Assembly: GCF_004210375.1 (NCBI RefSeq)
Contig: NC_134834.1
Coordinates: 145,981,009 to 146,045,008, forward strand
Length of the DNA: 64,000 nt
DNA from: Tachypleus tridentatus
Taxonomy: Eukaryota; Arthropoda; Merostomata; Xiphosura; Limulidae
Reading direction: 5' to 3'
Position numbers and translations under genes: made by a program. This document shows, piece after piece, positions 1 to 13,300 of this stretch. The notes beneath the pieces are model-generated. The model worked only from the letters and a program-made list of their open reading frames with translations, was not told the DNA's origin and searched no databases. The stretch's first letter is position 1. The number at the start of each line of letters is the position of its first letter.

Positions 1-1317
1 TAATTAGATATTTGTGAGGACCCATAACTTGTTTTTTCTTCTTTATAACATGTCTCTTTTGCAATTGCATGAGAAGGCAACAGAATTTCGAACATTAGAT
101 ATATAGAAAGATAAAATACATAAGTAAAAAATCCTAAGAGGTGTCCAGGAACATTTTCAGTATGATTTATCAGCTATAATAAATAAATATTCTGAAACCT
201 GTTTAATTTTGAGTCAACTTCAAAGGAGACCCAGTTCAATCTGCACTTTGATCAACATGCATTACTGGGTTATACCAGTTTTGAAGAATTCCACTCATGA
301 TCAGTAACTCTGAACACAAGTTAACAACAGAAAGAGATAAGTCTGTCATACTGAAAAGTATCAAACTTTTCAAATATTGCTTACTAGTTATCACTGCAAG
401 TTAGTATATTCCACATAAAGTTAAACTAGTTAAGATACTTTAATTTAAAATATTCTTTGCAAAAAACTCCAATGAAAACAAATATGAAAGGTCAAGAACT
501 TTAATTTCCATCACAAGTTATACTTCATAACAACACTGTTGATAAATATTTTATTACTATTATACCAGACTTTTAATTATAGCTTTTCAATAAGTCACAC
601 AAGAATTTCTGCTAAAACAAATGAACACAACTCATTAGAAGAGAAATACAGAGAAGAGTTTTAAATTGGTACTTGGCTAAATTAAAATAAACCCAAACTA
701 ACATTCCATAAAAAGCATGACAAAAATGAATTTGTTTACCTTATTGTTATACAACCATATAAGCCACTAAAAACGTTTAAAATGAGTGAAAATCAATTCA
801 ATGTTTTGATAAGGCATTAATATGGAAAATTAAATTTCCTTTAGAAAACCAACATGGTTATTGTTGGTTTGTCTTCCATATTAATGCAGCAATGTTATAA
901 AGCTTATAATCTTCAAGTTTACTGCTCTTCAAGGTAAAACTGGTAGTATGAGACCAATTCAGGTAGTACATTTGTTTATTATTTCATTTAGTGAAGTTCA
1001 TTGGCAATAAAATGATTCAAATTATCAGTTTAAAGAGACTATAATAATAACACATATTTAAAAACAGCATTAAATTCTCTTCCAGATTTTCAGAAAATAC
1101 ATAACAAATGGAATAGAAAAGCTGCCAATAAAGATCAAGAGATTTTGATAAATTTTAAATTCAAAATAAATATGGATGTTGGAATGGCTCAATCTATTAA
1201 ACACTAATAACGTATAACATTTCACAAAGACTAATAATTTAGAGTAGGATTCTGAACATCTGCAGAAAAACTCTCACACTTTTTCCAAGATATCTTATAT
1301 ACCACAGGAGCTTAATT
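1..1317 (-). other. 3' UTR and 3' flank of the formin gene
   Basis: No coding signal. On the minus strand this begins just after the stop codon. A candidate poly(A) signal AATAAA lies at about 975-980. A strong hairpin is at 814-887. Nothing else recognisable. Confidence 0.5.
814..887. repeat. Two-tier hairpin in the likely formin 3' UTR
   Basis: GCATTAATATGGAA (814-827) pairs perfectly with TTCCATATTAATGC (874-887). Inside it AAACCAAC (846-853) pairs with GTTGGTTT (863-870) around a 9-nt loop. The strands between the stems are unequal (18 versus 3 nt), which does not look like a microRNA precursor. Confidence 0.7.
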
Positions 1318-1374
1318 TTAAGTATCAGAACTTGTTTCTTTCAGAATCATTCCTTTCTTAGCAAGTTTGGCTTT
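1318..1374 (-). CDS. capu/Fmn2-like: Formin last coding exon: C-terminal basic peptide and stop
   Basis: Acceptor TTCTTCTAG|AAAG. Encodes [18 protein letters not shown], then TAA at 1318-1320. Short lysine-rich tails at this position bind the Spire KIND domain in Cappuccino and FMN2; here that role is inferred from position and charge only. Confidence 0.85.
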   Translation of the reverse strand, partial: KAKLAKKGMILKETSSDT

Positions 1375-4300
1375 CTAGAAGAAAAAAAAAATGACAAATT
1401 TTTAATTTCTTAATAACATTTTTTTGTTGTTGAAATGTTCATACTTCACAAAATTCAAACACAGGTAGTACATGAATTTTCATATAATAAAAATGTTTTT
1501 GCATTGAACATCAATATTTTATAACTTAATCAGTTAAGATACAAAGTACATGAGCTACATAGTGAATTTGACAAATTACAGTATTTCAGTAAAGGTACAA
1601 AATATGCAAACCACCTAGAAAACTTGACAAATCATAATGTTGATTAATTAAGATACATAATAAATAAGAAACCTAATAAATGTAACAAATCCTAATGTTG
1701 ATCATTTAAAATGCAAAATAAATAATTCACATTGTGAATTTCACAAATAGTATTGATCAAGTAACATACAAAATGCACAAGCCAGCTTAGTGAGTTTCAG
1801 AAGTTCCACTCTTGATCAATTTAAATAGAAGATACAGAAGCTAGCTAATGAGCATGAGAAACTTACAGAATTGATCGATTAATGCAGAAAGTAGATAACA
1901 TTTCAAAATAAGGCATGTAGTTAACTTGTTGAATTCTATGGTATTCATCAATCAAGACAGAGAATGTAGATCTTTTAAAGATGTTACCCAGTGAACTTGA
2001 AAAATCATAGTGTTGGTTAATTAAAGATGTATGTGTTTTAAACACAAGCTATGCAATGAACTTGAAAATTCTGGTGTTTACAATTTAAGATACAAAGAAA
2101 AAATATGTTTTAAACACTACTAACCAAACCAGTTGGAGAATGTTTCATTTTGTTTACTTTAGCTTTTCTTTCTTCTTTCATTTCTTTTACTTTTTGTCTT
2201 GCCTGTTTCAGTCTGGTGAAAAGAAAAAAGGTTAAATCTTTTGTCTACTCAATTTGATTATTACTGCAAGTTTTCAAAATAGAACTGAAGTAATCATATT
2301 TCAAATACAGATGCTATTCTGTTTTATGTTAAGCTTCTTTACATTGAATAACATAATCTAATAATTACCAGAAAAAGCAAAGACAAAAATTTGAATAATA
2401 TACATTTGTCTGCAACTATCTGCTGAAAGGTACATGGGATCACTTGCTCTTGTGAACATGAAAATGCACTCACTCTAGTTTCGCTTTATGCTGCATTTCT
2501 TTCTTCCAGATGTCTTTAAAGTCTCCAGTGAATGGAACCCATGGCTGAAAGAATTCTTTTGGCCATTCTGCAGAATTTTTTGATTTTGGTTGCCATTTAA
2601 AGAAGTTCTTCAACTCTGTGAATCTTCAGAGAAATCAAAATACATCATCAAATTACAAAGTATTATAATAAAAATAAGTAACTCAATTTATAACCTCAAC
2701 TGTACTGAATGCACATAGTTAAACATGCAGGAAAAAAAGAAGAAAAGAATTACAGAGTTCAGGGATAGGCATCCTTAATTTTGAACTATTAACTAAACAG
2801 AGGGTATCCAGCCACTAAAACTAAGTGCCACAAAGACTTCGTATAGCTCTTTTAAAGTGAATACTGTTATTGATTATCACTTTTATATTCTACCCACAGC
2901 TGAAATTAGAAGGCATATTTAACTGCATTAAGACTTGAACCCTGGATCCCTCACTCCACTAATGAAAAGGCCAGGTCTAGCTCAACACTCAAAGAATTTA
3001 TACACACAAGTTATTTGGTCTTTCAAAACCTGAATGTTGAAATAATTATACTAAAACAAAGTTATGCAGATAAATTTTAATGTTCACATAACTGAACTAA
3101 CTTTTGAGCTGTATCAGAGAGATACACCAAATAACAAGATATTTGCTGAAGATATTGATTAAGGGGTAATACTAAATCTCTTACTAATTGAATTGATGTA
3201 AAATGAAGTAACAAGACAGGACAGAAGGTTTAATATGAAATGCACAACTTTAAGACATTAAATACAATGACTGTGTATATGTTTGATTTAGTAATCTGTA
3301 GCCGTATACCTTTTCTGATCTAGTTCCAGATTAGACTTACTCAAATAATATTCTAGATCACACTCACCATATGTAACATTCCTTATCATGTTGAAAACAT
3401 TGAATTTACCCATGATAAACAGTGCTACCAACCTGACTGGTCATTGTCATTACAACACAGGTAGGACTATAACACCTCTAGATATCATCTCAATAACCAT
3501 TGAAGGAAAATTTTTGTTGTCTTTCAAAACTTGTAGTCTATACTAAAGTGATTTACACACATTTTGAAAAAAAAGGTTTACAAGAAAATGACCTTCACAT
3601 TCCAGATATGTAAAAAAAGAATATTTTTTATTTTAACCAAAGTTTTGCCTTTGTGGCTTCCTCAATATATTTGTTATTGATGACAGTCTTGGTTTGCATT
3701 TATTTATTTTGTTACTACAGTGTTAATATTCCCAATTGTTTGATATTAGAATATCCATTAAATTATAATTTGACTTCATTGACATGCATCTTGCACTTGA
3801 GATTAAATGATAAATGTATATTTATAAACAAAGTTTATACATAATATTTAAATAATAAAACTGTAAATTCTGAAGTTTGTAACCAGCTATAGAAGACAAT
3901 GAATATCTCCTCATCAACAGATAACATTAGCAAATTTTATTTTCAATTAAAGATGCGACATATTAAAATAATCATGTTAAACAACACAGTATCTTAACAG
4001 TTTAAATGCTGCAGAACCTTGATAATTTGAAATACTGTAGTACCACAATCATAAAGTGACAAAATGTAATGTGCAGTATTACAATAATCATTGTAGTGTG
4101 CAACCTTAATAACTACACTAAATATTGCTGTACGTATCTACATTAATCACCTACTTTGTTTTACAATCTTCTAGGTTCTCCTCTTGCTCTTGGTGATCTT
4201 TATATGCTAACATAAAATACCAAAATGTTTGTAAGAACTCATATTTGCTCCATAAATATGAATGCACTTCATTGTCATTATTAGAGTATAATTTAAATAA

Positions 4301-7300
4301 AGCTGTGAAAGAAATTTAAAAAAAAATTAAAAGTTAAAGTAAGAAGTATCTTAAAATAGAAAAATACAAAAAATTAATTTACCTGCACTTCAGTTAATAA
4401 AACATCTAACTTCACTGTATTTAAATATACATATTAATGTATAAAATTATATTAAATTTCAATGAAAAAGATAAAAAGCGTCTACCTTACTTAAGACTTT
4501 CTATTTTTGTTCTCAGTGACTGAAGATAAAAATATTAATATTCCTCTTATCGTCTTTTAAACATTTTAATTAATTGCGTTGTTTAGAGACAGAATAGTTA
4601 ATTTAGACTAATTTGCTTAGTTTTTACAATTAAATATATATATGTAACATGCACATATATATCTATTGTTGATGATAGGCTTGGTTTGTATTTAATTTAT
4701 TTATTTTGTTATGACAGTGTCAAGCTATGATTAGCAGGCTTAATGACCACTTTTATACATCAAAGGTGTAACCTTCTCTTTATTACACTGGAAACTTAGT
4801 GTCAAAAATTGAATAGTTAATCATAATAAGTAGAGAAATAAACTAAACATTAATAAGTAAACAACATTAAAAATTGTAGTAGATGTTGACTGGTTGCCAC
4901 CTTGTAGTCATCGATTCAAAATTAGGGATGGTGCCATGCAATTTGGACAGTGCACCAAGAAACATGCTCTCAAAGGACTCCATAATTGGAGGGAGGACAG
5001 CCTGTGCCCTGGCCTCATGAAAACAGTCTCCTCTAGCTCATAACATAATAACAGTTTTACAACACAAGATCAAATCTTTATGTTCAGACAATAATGTGCA
5101 TATGCAGAAAAAATAAACCTGCAGAGTTAATCTGACAAAAAATGAACAAATTACCTGTTTAAGATTAAGGAGTCAAATATCCAACATAACTTTTACCTTT
5201 TTTCAAAAATTCACTCATGCGGACTTTGAAAGGTTGTTGTTGTTCTTCACTAGAAGAGTCCAAAACCTTCTGCATCTTTTGTTCACAGCCTAGTTTTTAT
5301 ATGAAAAGTGCTTACAAAAGGAAGTTTGCATGCATCTGAAACTTTTTTTAAAATCAAACACATACATGTAAACCTGTTTTTTTCTTTATATCAGCAGTTT
5401 TAATCTAGTTATTAAGGAAATTTTTTTTACTTACAAAATGTATCTAATAGTAACAATGGTAATGAGGGTGATAACAATTGTAAGAATGCACGAGTAAAAC
5501 CAAGTAAGAATCCCATTCTCAAAACATCTATGAATAAAGGATATGACAATTTAAGCTGATAACTGATCTAAATATTACACTCTTAGAATTGTTTTCACAA
5601 GTTTAAGTTGAAATCCTATTTCCAGACCAAGTACAAGGGGAATGGCAACTGAGGCTGGTCTCTAACTATCATAATTATACTCCTACAAGTTTATGATGAA
5701 ATCCTGTTCCCACATTTAGTAGATGTAGATATTTGAAAATTTGGGATGGTATATGCTCTAAAGATTATGTTGTTAGGAATACTTTTTACAAACTTATAAT
5801 AAAATTCTTTTTCCACACCAAGTGGCTATTACAATGTGGCCTGTTATCTTCTCATATAAGACTCCAAGCATTTTTCATGTTTATAATGAAATTCTGATTG
5901 CACATGAAGAATAAACTGAAGTTATGACAATCTGTGACAGTATATACTCAACATGTTACATTACGGCTACGTTTCACAGTTTGTCAGGAAATGTTGTTCC
6001 AACAAGTTTAAGTAGAAGCTATGACAATCTGGGTAGTTATCACTTCTTGATGATGAGGAATCCATTTGAAATAAAAATGTAGGTCAAAACGTTGTCCTCT
6101 GCTTACCAGTAAAAGTGTTAATACCCATATTAGCCTTTCTGAGATACATGAGTAGTTATCAGTTCTAAAAATTACACTCTTATATTTATCTTTTGCCAGT
6201 TTATGATAAGATACAATTCCCATACACTATACAAAAAGATTTTATGATTTTATTTTCTGGCCTGATTACTATTTTAAAGACTACACTCCTATAAGTTTAT
6301 GACAAAATCCTTTTCTGTCGCCAAGTGCAAATAGAAATTACAACAATCAGGAATTGTATTTGCTCCAAAGATTAGTGTGTTAGGGATATGTTTGTAATAA
6401 AATTATTTTTCTACAGTAAGTATAAATACAGGCTACAACGATGTGGAACTAGTGTTTGCTGTACAGATTGGTTTATTTTTCACATCTATGATGAAATCCT
6501 GTTTACATACATAAAACAAGTAAAGGTTATGACAAGTTTGGATATTATCTGCTCTACAGATTACCCTGTTAAGGCTATATTTCAAAAGTTTGTGATGAAA
6601 TCCTATTTCAACAAGTACAAAGTATATATTATAAAGTATGACTTTGTGTATACTCCAGAGATTACACTCTGAGAACTATATTTCAGAAGTTTAAGGTGAA
6701 ATTCTGTTCTCAGATTAAGTAAAAGCAAATACTAGTGACAATCTAGGGTGGTATTTACTCAAACGATTACTGTATCAGGGCTATGTTTCAGAAGTTTATG
6801 ATAAAATCTTGTTCCCACAACAAATATGCTTAGAGAACTTGAGAATCTGGGTTGGTATCTGATCTATGCTATATTCTGTTGAGGCTATATTTTACACATT
6901 TATGGTAAATGTTGTTCTAATACCAAGTAAAACTGAAGGTTATGATAATTTCCACTGGTAAATGCTCCAAAGACCATACTTCCAGGGCTACATTTCACAA
7001 GTTTAAAAATACTGTGTGAAATACAAGTAGAGGCTATGACAATGGAATCTGGTGTCTAATTTAAACATTAAACTCTGAAGGTTATATTTAACATATTTAT
7101 GAATAAATCCAGTGACAACAACAACAAAAAGTAGAGGCTATAACAGCCTACCTTGATATCTAAAGATTAATTTGTTAGAGTGATGTGTCACAAGTATATG
7201 GCATGCCTATTACAGGCAGACGTTATGACAATTTTATACAGGTATCTAGATGAAAGAGTATTATTTTGAGGTTATATTTCATAAGTTAAAGATAAAATTA

Positions 7301-10300
7301 TGTTTCCACATTAAAAATAAGTAAAGGTTTACACTCTAAACATTCTGTTAACCTTCTTGCTACAGACTCAGACAATATGACCAACCTTGTAACCCTAAAG
7401 TAACAATCATAATTTCCGTACTATAACTTTTAATATGTTTTATATATCTTTACTAAATTTTGCAATTTTCAATAAACATTATAAGTCTTTTTAAACAAAA
7501 GATGTGATGGTTTAATTAAATATTCTTACTAAAAATTTGTTCATGAACATTTGAATTCAAGAGTGTTGACTGCTCTGAGTTCAAATTGATTTTCTTGTTA
7601 AGATTTAAAATTCTTTTCTTCATCTAAAAACTGTCAAATTTCACTTGTATAATCTCTAAAATCTCATAAATAAATAAATATCAAATGTATTTTTCCAGCA
7701 ACACTCTATACTTTACCCATTATTTTTTCTACCCTTACTCAAAACATTTATTTGATTGATCTTGTAACTACTATAAAAAATAAATAAATGTAAATTACTT
7801 TTTCTTTCTCAAATGAGTGCAAATTGTATTATGAAACATCAGCTGTTTAACCTTGTTTATCCTGTATAACTTAATGCTTATGAAAGTATACATCTGTTTA
7901 TACTTATTGTTTTATTGCCCTATGAACCATGCCTAACTAATAATCCTGCCAAGTTGTAAGTCACCTTGCAAAAGCACATCTCACATTATAGTATTATAAG
8001 ACATTACAGAAGTGGCTTGTGACCATACCTCATGAAATATTTTTTTCATTATCTTACCTAATTCAATCTTATTTAACCTAATAAGTTTCTAATTTTTGTA
8101 TATTTTAATAAGTACAGTATATACATGAAAAATAAATATATTGCATACCAGTGACCTCATTTTCTCATCTCCTGGTTGTTAATGCAATTTAAGCCTAATT
8201 TATACACTAACGGTACTAGTACAATAAATGCTTTTTTATTTATTTAATCCTTTAGCTATTGCCTCAGTGCATTACACCAATCATATAACTCCAAAGTGAT
8301 CATAGATTCTATACTATAACTTTTAAAATGTTTTGTATATATTCATGAATGTTTAAGCTTTTAGTAAAAAATACAAGTCTTTGGTGGACAAAAAACCAAA
8401 TTTTTAAGTTTTTAATAAATTTTTATCCATGAATACATGGAATCAAAGTGTTAATTGCTCTGAGTGCAAAGTGACTTTCACATAAAAATTAAAATTTTAT
8501 ACTTTTCTTCATCTGAAAATTATTAAATTTCAAAAGCATAATCATAAAGCCTCTCAAATAAATATCAAGCATTCTTTTGTTTTTTACTAAAACTTCATAT
8601 TTCATCTGTTATTTTCACTTCTCTTAACTGTATCTATTCATTCACCTTAGCTGAACTTGTAACTACCATAAAGAAAATTCAAAATAATAGTAGTACTGTT
8701 TTATCCTTTTTAGAATAATAAGCATTTTTAAAAATATCTTCTTTAGAATTAGCCCTTTCAGAATGGGTTTAAAGTTTATGTCATCATGTTTGTTCATTTA
8801 CATTCAAAATTTTATGAATTTATGTTTATAAGTTTGGAATCACAATCTATATTATAATTCAAACTTTAATATTATATATGAATTAATTTCTTAATTTAAA
8901 AGTAAATATTAAAAGAACACACCTAAATGTAGATTTCAATGAGTCATAGGGCACATTGAATGCAGCACTAGTTAAAATTAGATATTTATGATGTCAAATT
9001 ACTAAATCCAGAGTTTTGTAGGAATTAGGAACTCATCAATGTTGACAAGCTAGAATATAAAATAAGAACCTTGTATCTTTTTATTTTGCTGAGATATGGC
9101 TTATGTACTGAATCAAACACAGTGGCCCTCTTCACCTCTTTCCAATTTTAGAAATGGTCCCTTATATACCCTTCCTACAGTATATGACATGAAAATAACC
9201 GATCACAGTTTAGAATGTCCCCCTAATGGTTTCCTCAAACATTGTAATCTGTGAAAAAGCTAACAGAATTCTTTAAAAAAAAAAAGATTTCAAGAAAGTA
9301 GGTTGTGGCTCTACTCTGCTTGAAATTTCATACTTTTTTTAAACCTAAATACAGCTTAGTTACTAAGCTTAATAAATTAGTGGAATTCTGTGTTATCAGT
9401 ATAATTATTTATGATTTTTATTATTTAATTGTACATATAAAACCTTAAAAAAATTGTTTGATATCCTCCATGTGTGAAATTTTAAAAGGTTTAGCAAAAA
9501 TTGTAACTTGAAGAAATAACTGTTTGCTTTATTTTTTTATTTATTATTCTATATTTTAAGAAAAATAAGTTTCATAACTTATTTATAAATAGTAATAATT
9601 TATATACATATATAATGTAAAATAATTTAAATGTTGCTGTACAATACAAAATCCTAGTCCACTAAAACACAGCCAAGACTGGGTTAGTTTTAAGTTGTTG
9701 GAAATAGTAACATGAGTGCATGTGAATTATGTCAGTGCAAGTTATGTAATGTTTACTAGATACAAGTAGAAGGTCAATATCATAAAAAATAACGAATGTA
9801 TAAATGGTATGAGACTTAAGCTATGTAGACTAAACATCTGTATTTTTATGTTGTAATATATAGTCATTCTGGCATGAAAAAACATAACTTATATTTAGTT
9901 CCTACTTTTTTATGATGGTTAAGAGGTCAGTCAGTTGACAGACCTCACATACAGCAGAGAAAAAACCATAAAATGTTTTTTGTTAAGTGAAAGCAATACA
10001 TCACTAACAACTACATAACTCTCATATTTTCAAAGTGCTTAATCCTGTTGTTCTAGTGTGTTTTCTGTGCAATAGACATTCAGGAAATACAATATTACAG
10101 AAAACCAATTTTTTTCAATATTTCTGTTAAGGTTATCAGTTCTAAAACTATCACACAAGACACATAACATATAATATTATATAATGTTACTATATTCAAC
10201 AATATATATATATTACATTACATTACCTTTTGATATTTGTGGACATATGTACGTACTATATAATGGAGAAGGGTCATGGAGTTGTCCTAGAGAAAAGGAC

Positions 10301-13300
10301 ATAGTATCAACTATTTGGGTATTTCTCATTCATTTTGCATCTAAAAGGTTGAGTATATTACATTAAAATTATTTTTAAACATTCAAAATTGCAAGTTATG
10401 AGAAAACTACAGCCAATATAAAGTCACAGTAGAATAACAAGTCTCAAAAATACATTTTTACAATGTTTTGCATTCAAAAGGTAGTGTGAAGGCACCACAA
10501 ATATTCAGATATGGGATTCAGAATTTCCAGAATGAGAATTTCCCTTATATTTAATTATACTGTTAAACAAATGAATACAGATGAACTTGGAGTCCCATAC
10601 CCATCCAGAAGATCCCTGAACTAAGATGTACCTCAGCTGTGATAAGCTGTTAAAATCAGAAGCAAAAACCATTTAGGTGACCCCCACCACAGTACACAAA
10701 ATAATGAAAAGGATCTACATCTGGAAAAGTTACACAAGTAATGTGTACACTAGTTGCTTTCACAATATATCTGATCAGCTGCTGCATATCTCAAGCATCT
10801 GAAGAATGAAATGGGCATTCTGTCTATTCCATGAGAATATACAGGTCAAGTTGCCAGAAACTATAGATTTCTGTGCAATTGGACCATTGAAAAGGTTCAT
10901 GAAAAACCATCCTCCTTGTATAATAGCCAGATAATTGAAAACAACATGGAGGAGCAATGTGCTTCAGACATGAAAGACTTACAATGGATTCTTTTATAAT
11001 GAAAACTATGCAGTTATTGGAAAGAAAATGTCTTGACAAAGCAATATGGAATAAATGATGTGGTAAGACTACAATCATTTTCATGTAACATACTCAAACT
11101 CTGCACTAATTCCATAATATGTCAATTTACTTAAAGGACTTTAATGCAAATATTTTTCAAAATAAAATTATTTTCTTATTACTGAAAATCTTTAATATTA
11201 GTAATTTCAAAATAACTAAACTATTTATATAACACCCAGTACCAATTTTAACATTAAAAGTAAACATCCACATCTATGGTAACAAATGACAGTAGGATAT
11301 GCATATTGTATATTTCTGCTATTTATTTAAATATGTGGTTTGGAAGCTATAAAACTGAATCAACATTTTTTTGGAGGCTCTTATTAGAATTAAACATTAC
11401 CACATAGTTAATGCAATTTTAATTATTTCTTTACCAGTATTGGAATATAAAATAATAATGCAGTTAAGGTTATTAATATTAAGCTCCATTTTGTTTGAAT
11501 GATCTGTTATCCTTTAATAATGCATGAGAATAATTTTCTCAGCTTCAGGCAAAATTCATCAAATGTTGTTAAATAATAGTTCTTAGACTATTTATTAATG
11601 TAATAAACAATAAGTATGTTTAATATGGCTATTCTATCATTTTAATTAGGTATAATTCATTTTAATTTTGGTTTGATGTGTTTACTATGTTGAATCATAC
11701 AGTACTACTTCTTTCAAAAATTAACATTTAAATTTTAAATTTCATACCTTACTTTTAACATCTCTTAATTTTGGAAGTATTTCCAATCCAAATCCATCTG
11801 CTTGGCCACTTGCTCTGTTTCCTATATGAATAATACAGAAAATATATATTAATTATTTAAATGCACCTCTTTTACAAAACATGATACCACTGTTTTAATA
11901 CATGTTATTTATATTAACAAAAATACAGTTTCATCACTTTTATGGAAAGGTATTAGTGACAGCTTGTTAATAAAAATTAAATTTGTTTTCAACTGGCTGG
12001 CATTGTTACTTGTATTTTAATTTTCTGCCAGCAACCTGACAACAATGAAACAATTATTTTCCACATAGTATAAACACAACTAACTTACTAAAAGAGGGTA
12101 ACTAAGTTATTGTGTTAAATAATGTTATAACTGTTGTAACTTTGCTTTAATAGTATATGCTTTGAATTAATATTTTTATTTCACAGTATAATCTAAACTG
12201 AACTGTTAAACATTTCTTTCAAGGAAAGTACTAGAAAAATAAAATTGCATTTTTAAATATTCTTGTATTTTTCACTTTAAAAGCTCATCTCCATTCATGT
12301 AATTCCCCAAGGTAAGTATTATGGCAAAAACTTGTTTAATTCGAGGACTAGTGATCAGAAACTGGAAAGAGGAAGAAAGATACTTTATAAAATAGAAGCT
12401 TATATGTACTTCTGTAAAGTAACTTAAAGTATTGAATTTAAATATTTCAATATGTATTTTAATTATTTATAGTATTAGAAATATTTAATACAGAATACTA
12501 AATCTTCTAAATAACAGAAAATCACACTGGCCAAATGTGACAGGCATGACTAATGGAGTTTTACATGTCACAGTTTTGTTTCAAATCTTAGTAATTTTAC
12601 TAAGTGGTCTCAACTTGGTATGTTCTTTGTTTCAGAGCAGAAAACACCACTAACAGCAAGGGTACCCAACTGATGATATAATTCAGAGTGGAAATAAAAA
12701 CTTTTCATACTTTGCTTGTCATCCCTATTTAACACCATTTATTATTAAATGCAATTTCATGTTTTTAGCACCTCTTCCTTTGTTGCATAATTAGCACCTA
12801 GAATTATTTATATAGCATAAAACAGTGTCCTGAACAAGGAGGTTTTTTATCAGGTTGACAGCTACATGACACTTTACATTTGTTTTTGTTCTCAAAAAGA
12901 GGTTTATTTCATTCTTTACTTTTTCCTTCTTTTTTTTAAAGAATTTCACTCCAAGTTAAGTTACACCAGCTTCAGCTCTGAGCTTCATTACCATTTCTCC
13001 AGTAATAAATTCTGTTCCAATTTCTTATCTGGTGCAACTTTATACATTAAAAATGAACACAATGTCTGGATGAGGATTCAGTGGTTTGGTTTACAATAGA
13101 ATAGCCTCAAACTGTTCCTTCCCAGAAATTTGTGACTGATTCAGCTGCTTCTGTTGTATAATACAAAAGTGACAACACTCCTGAAAAATGACCTCTACAA
13201 AAAAAATTGCAAAAGTTATTAAAAAAAAAGAAAATTATACATTTGGTCTTACTTCATCATCTAAGTTTAAGACTTAAGTAAAGTCATGGGAGAAATTCTG

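Noticed and set aside
814-887. microRNA precursor
   Set aside because: The two stems are separated by an 18-versus-3-nt internal loop, unlike the near-continuous duplex of a precursor.
6388-6672. 94-codon plus-strand open frame
   Set aside because: Lies inside the 100-bp unit tandem array; the frame is a by-product of repeats without stops in phase.
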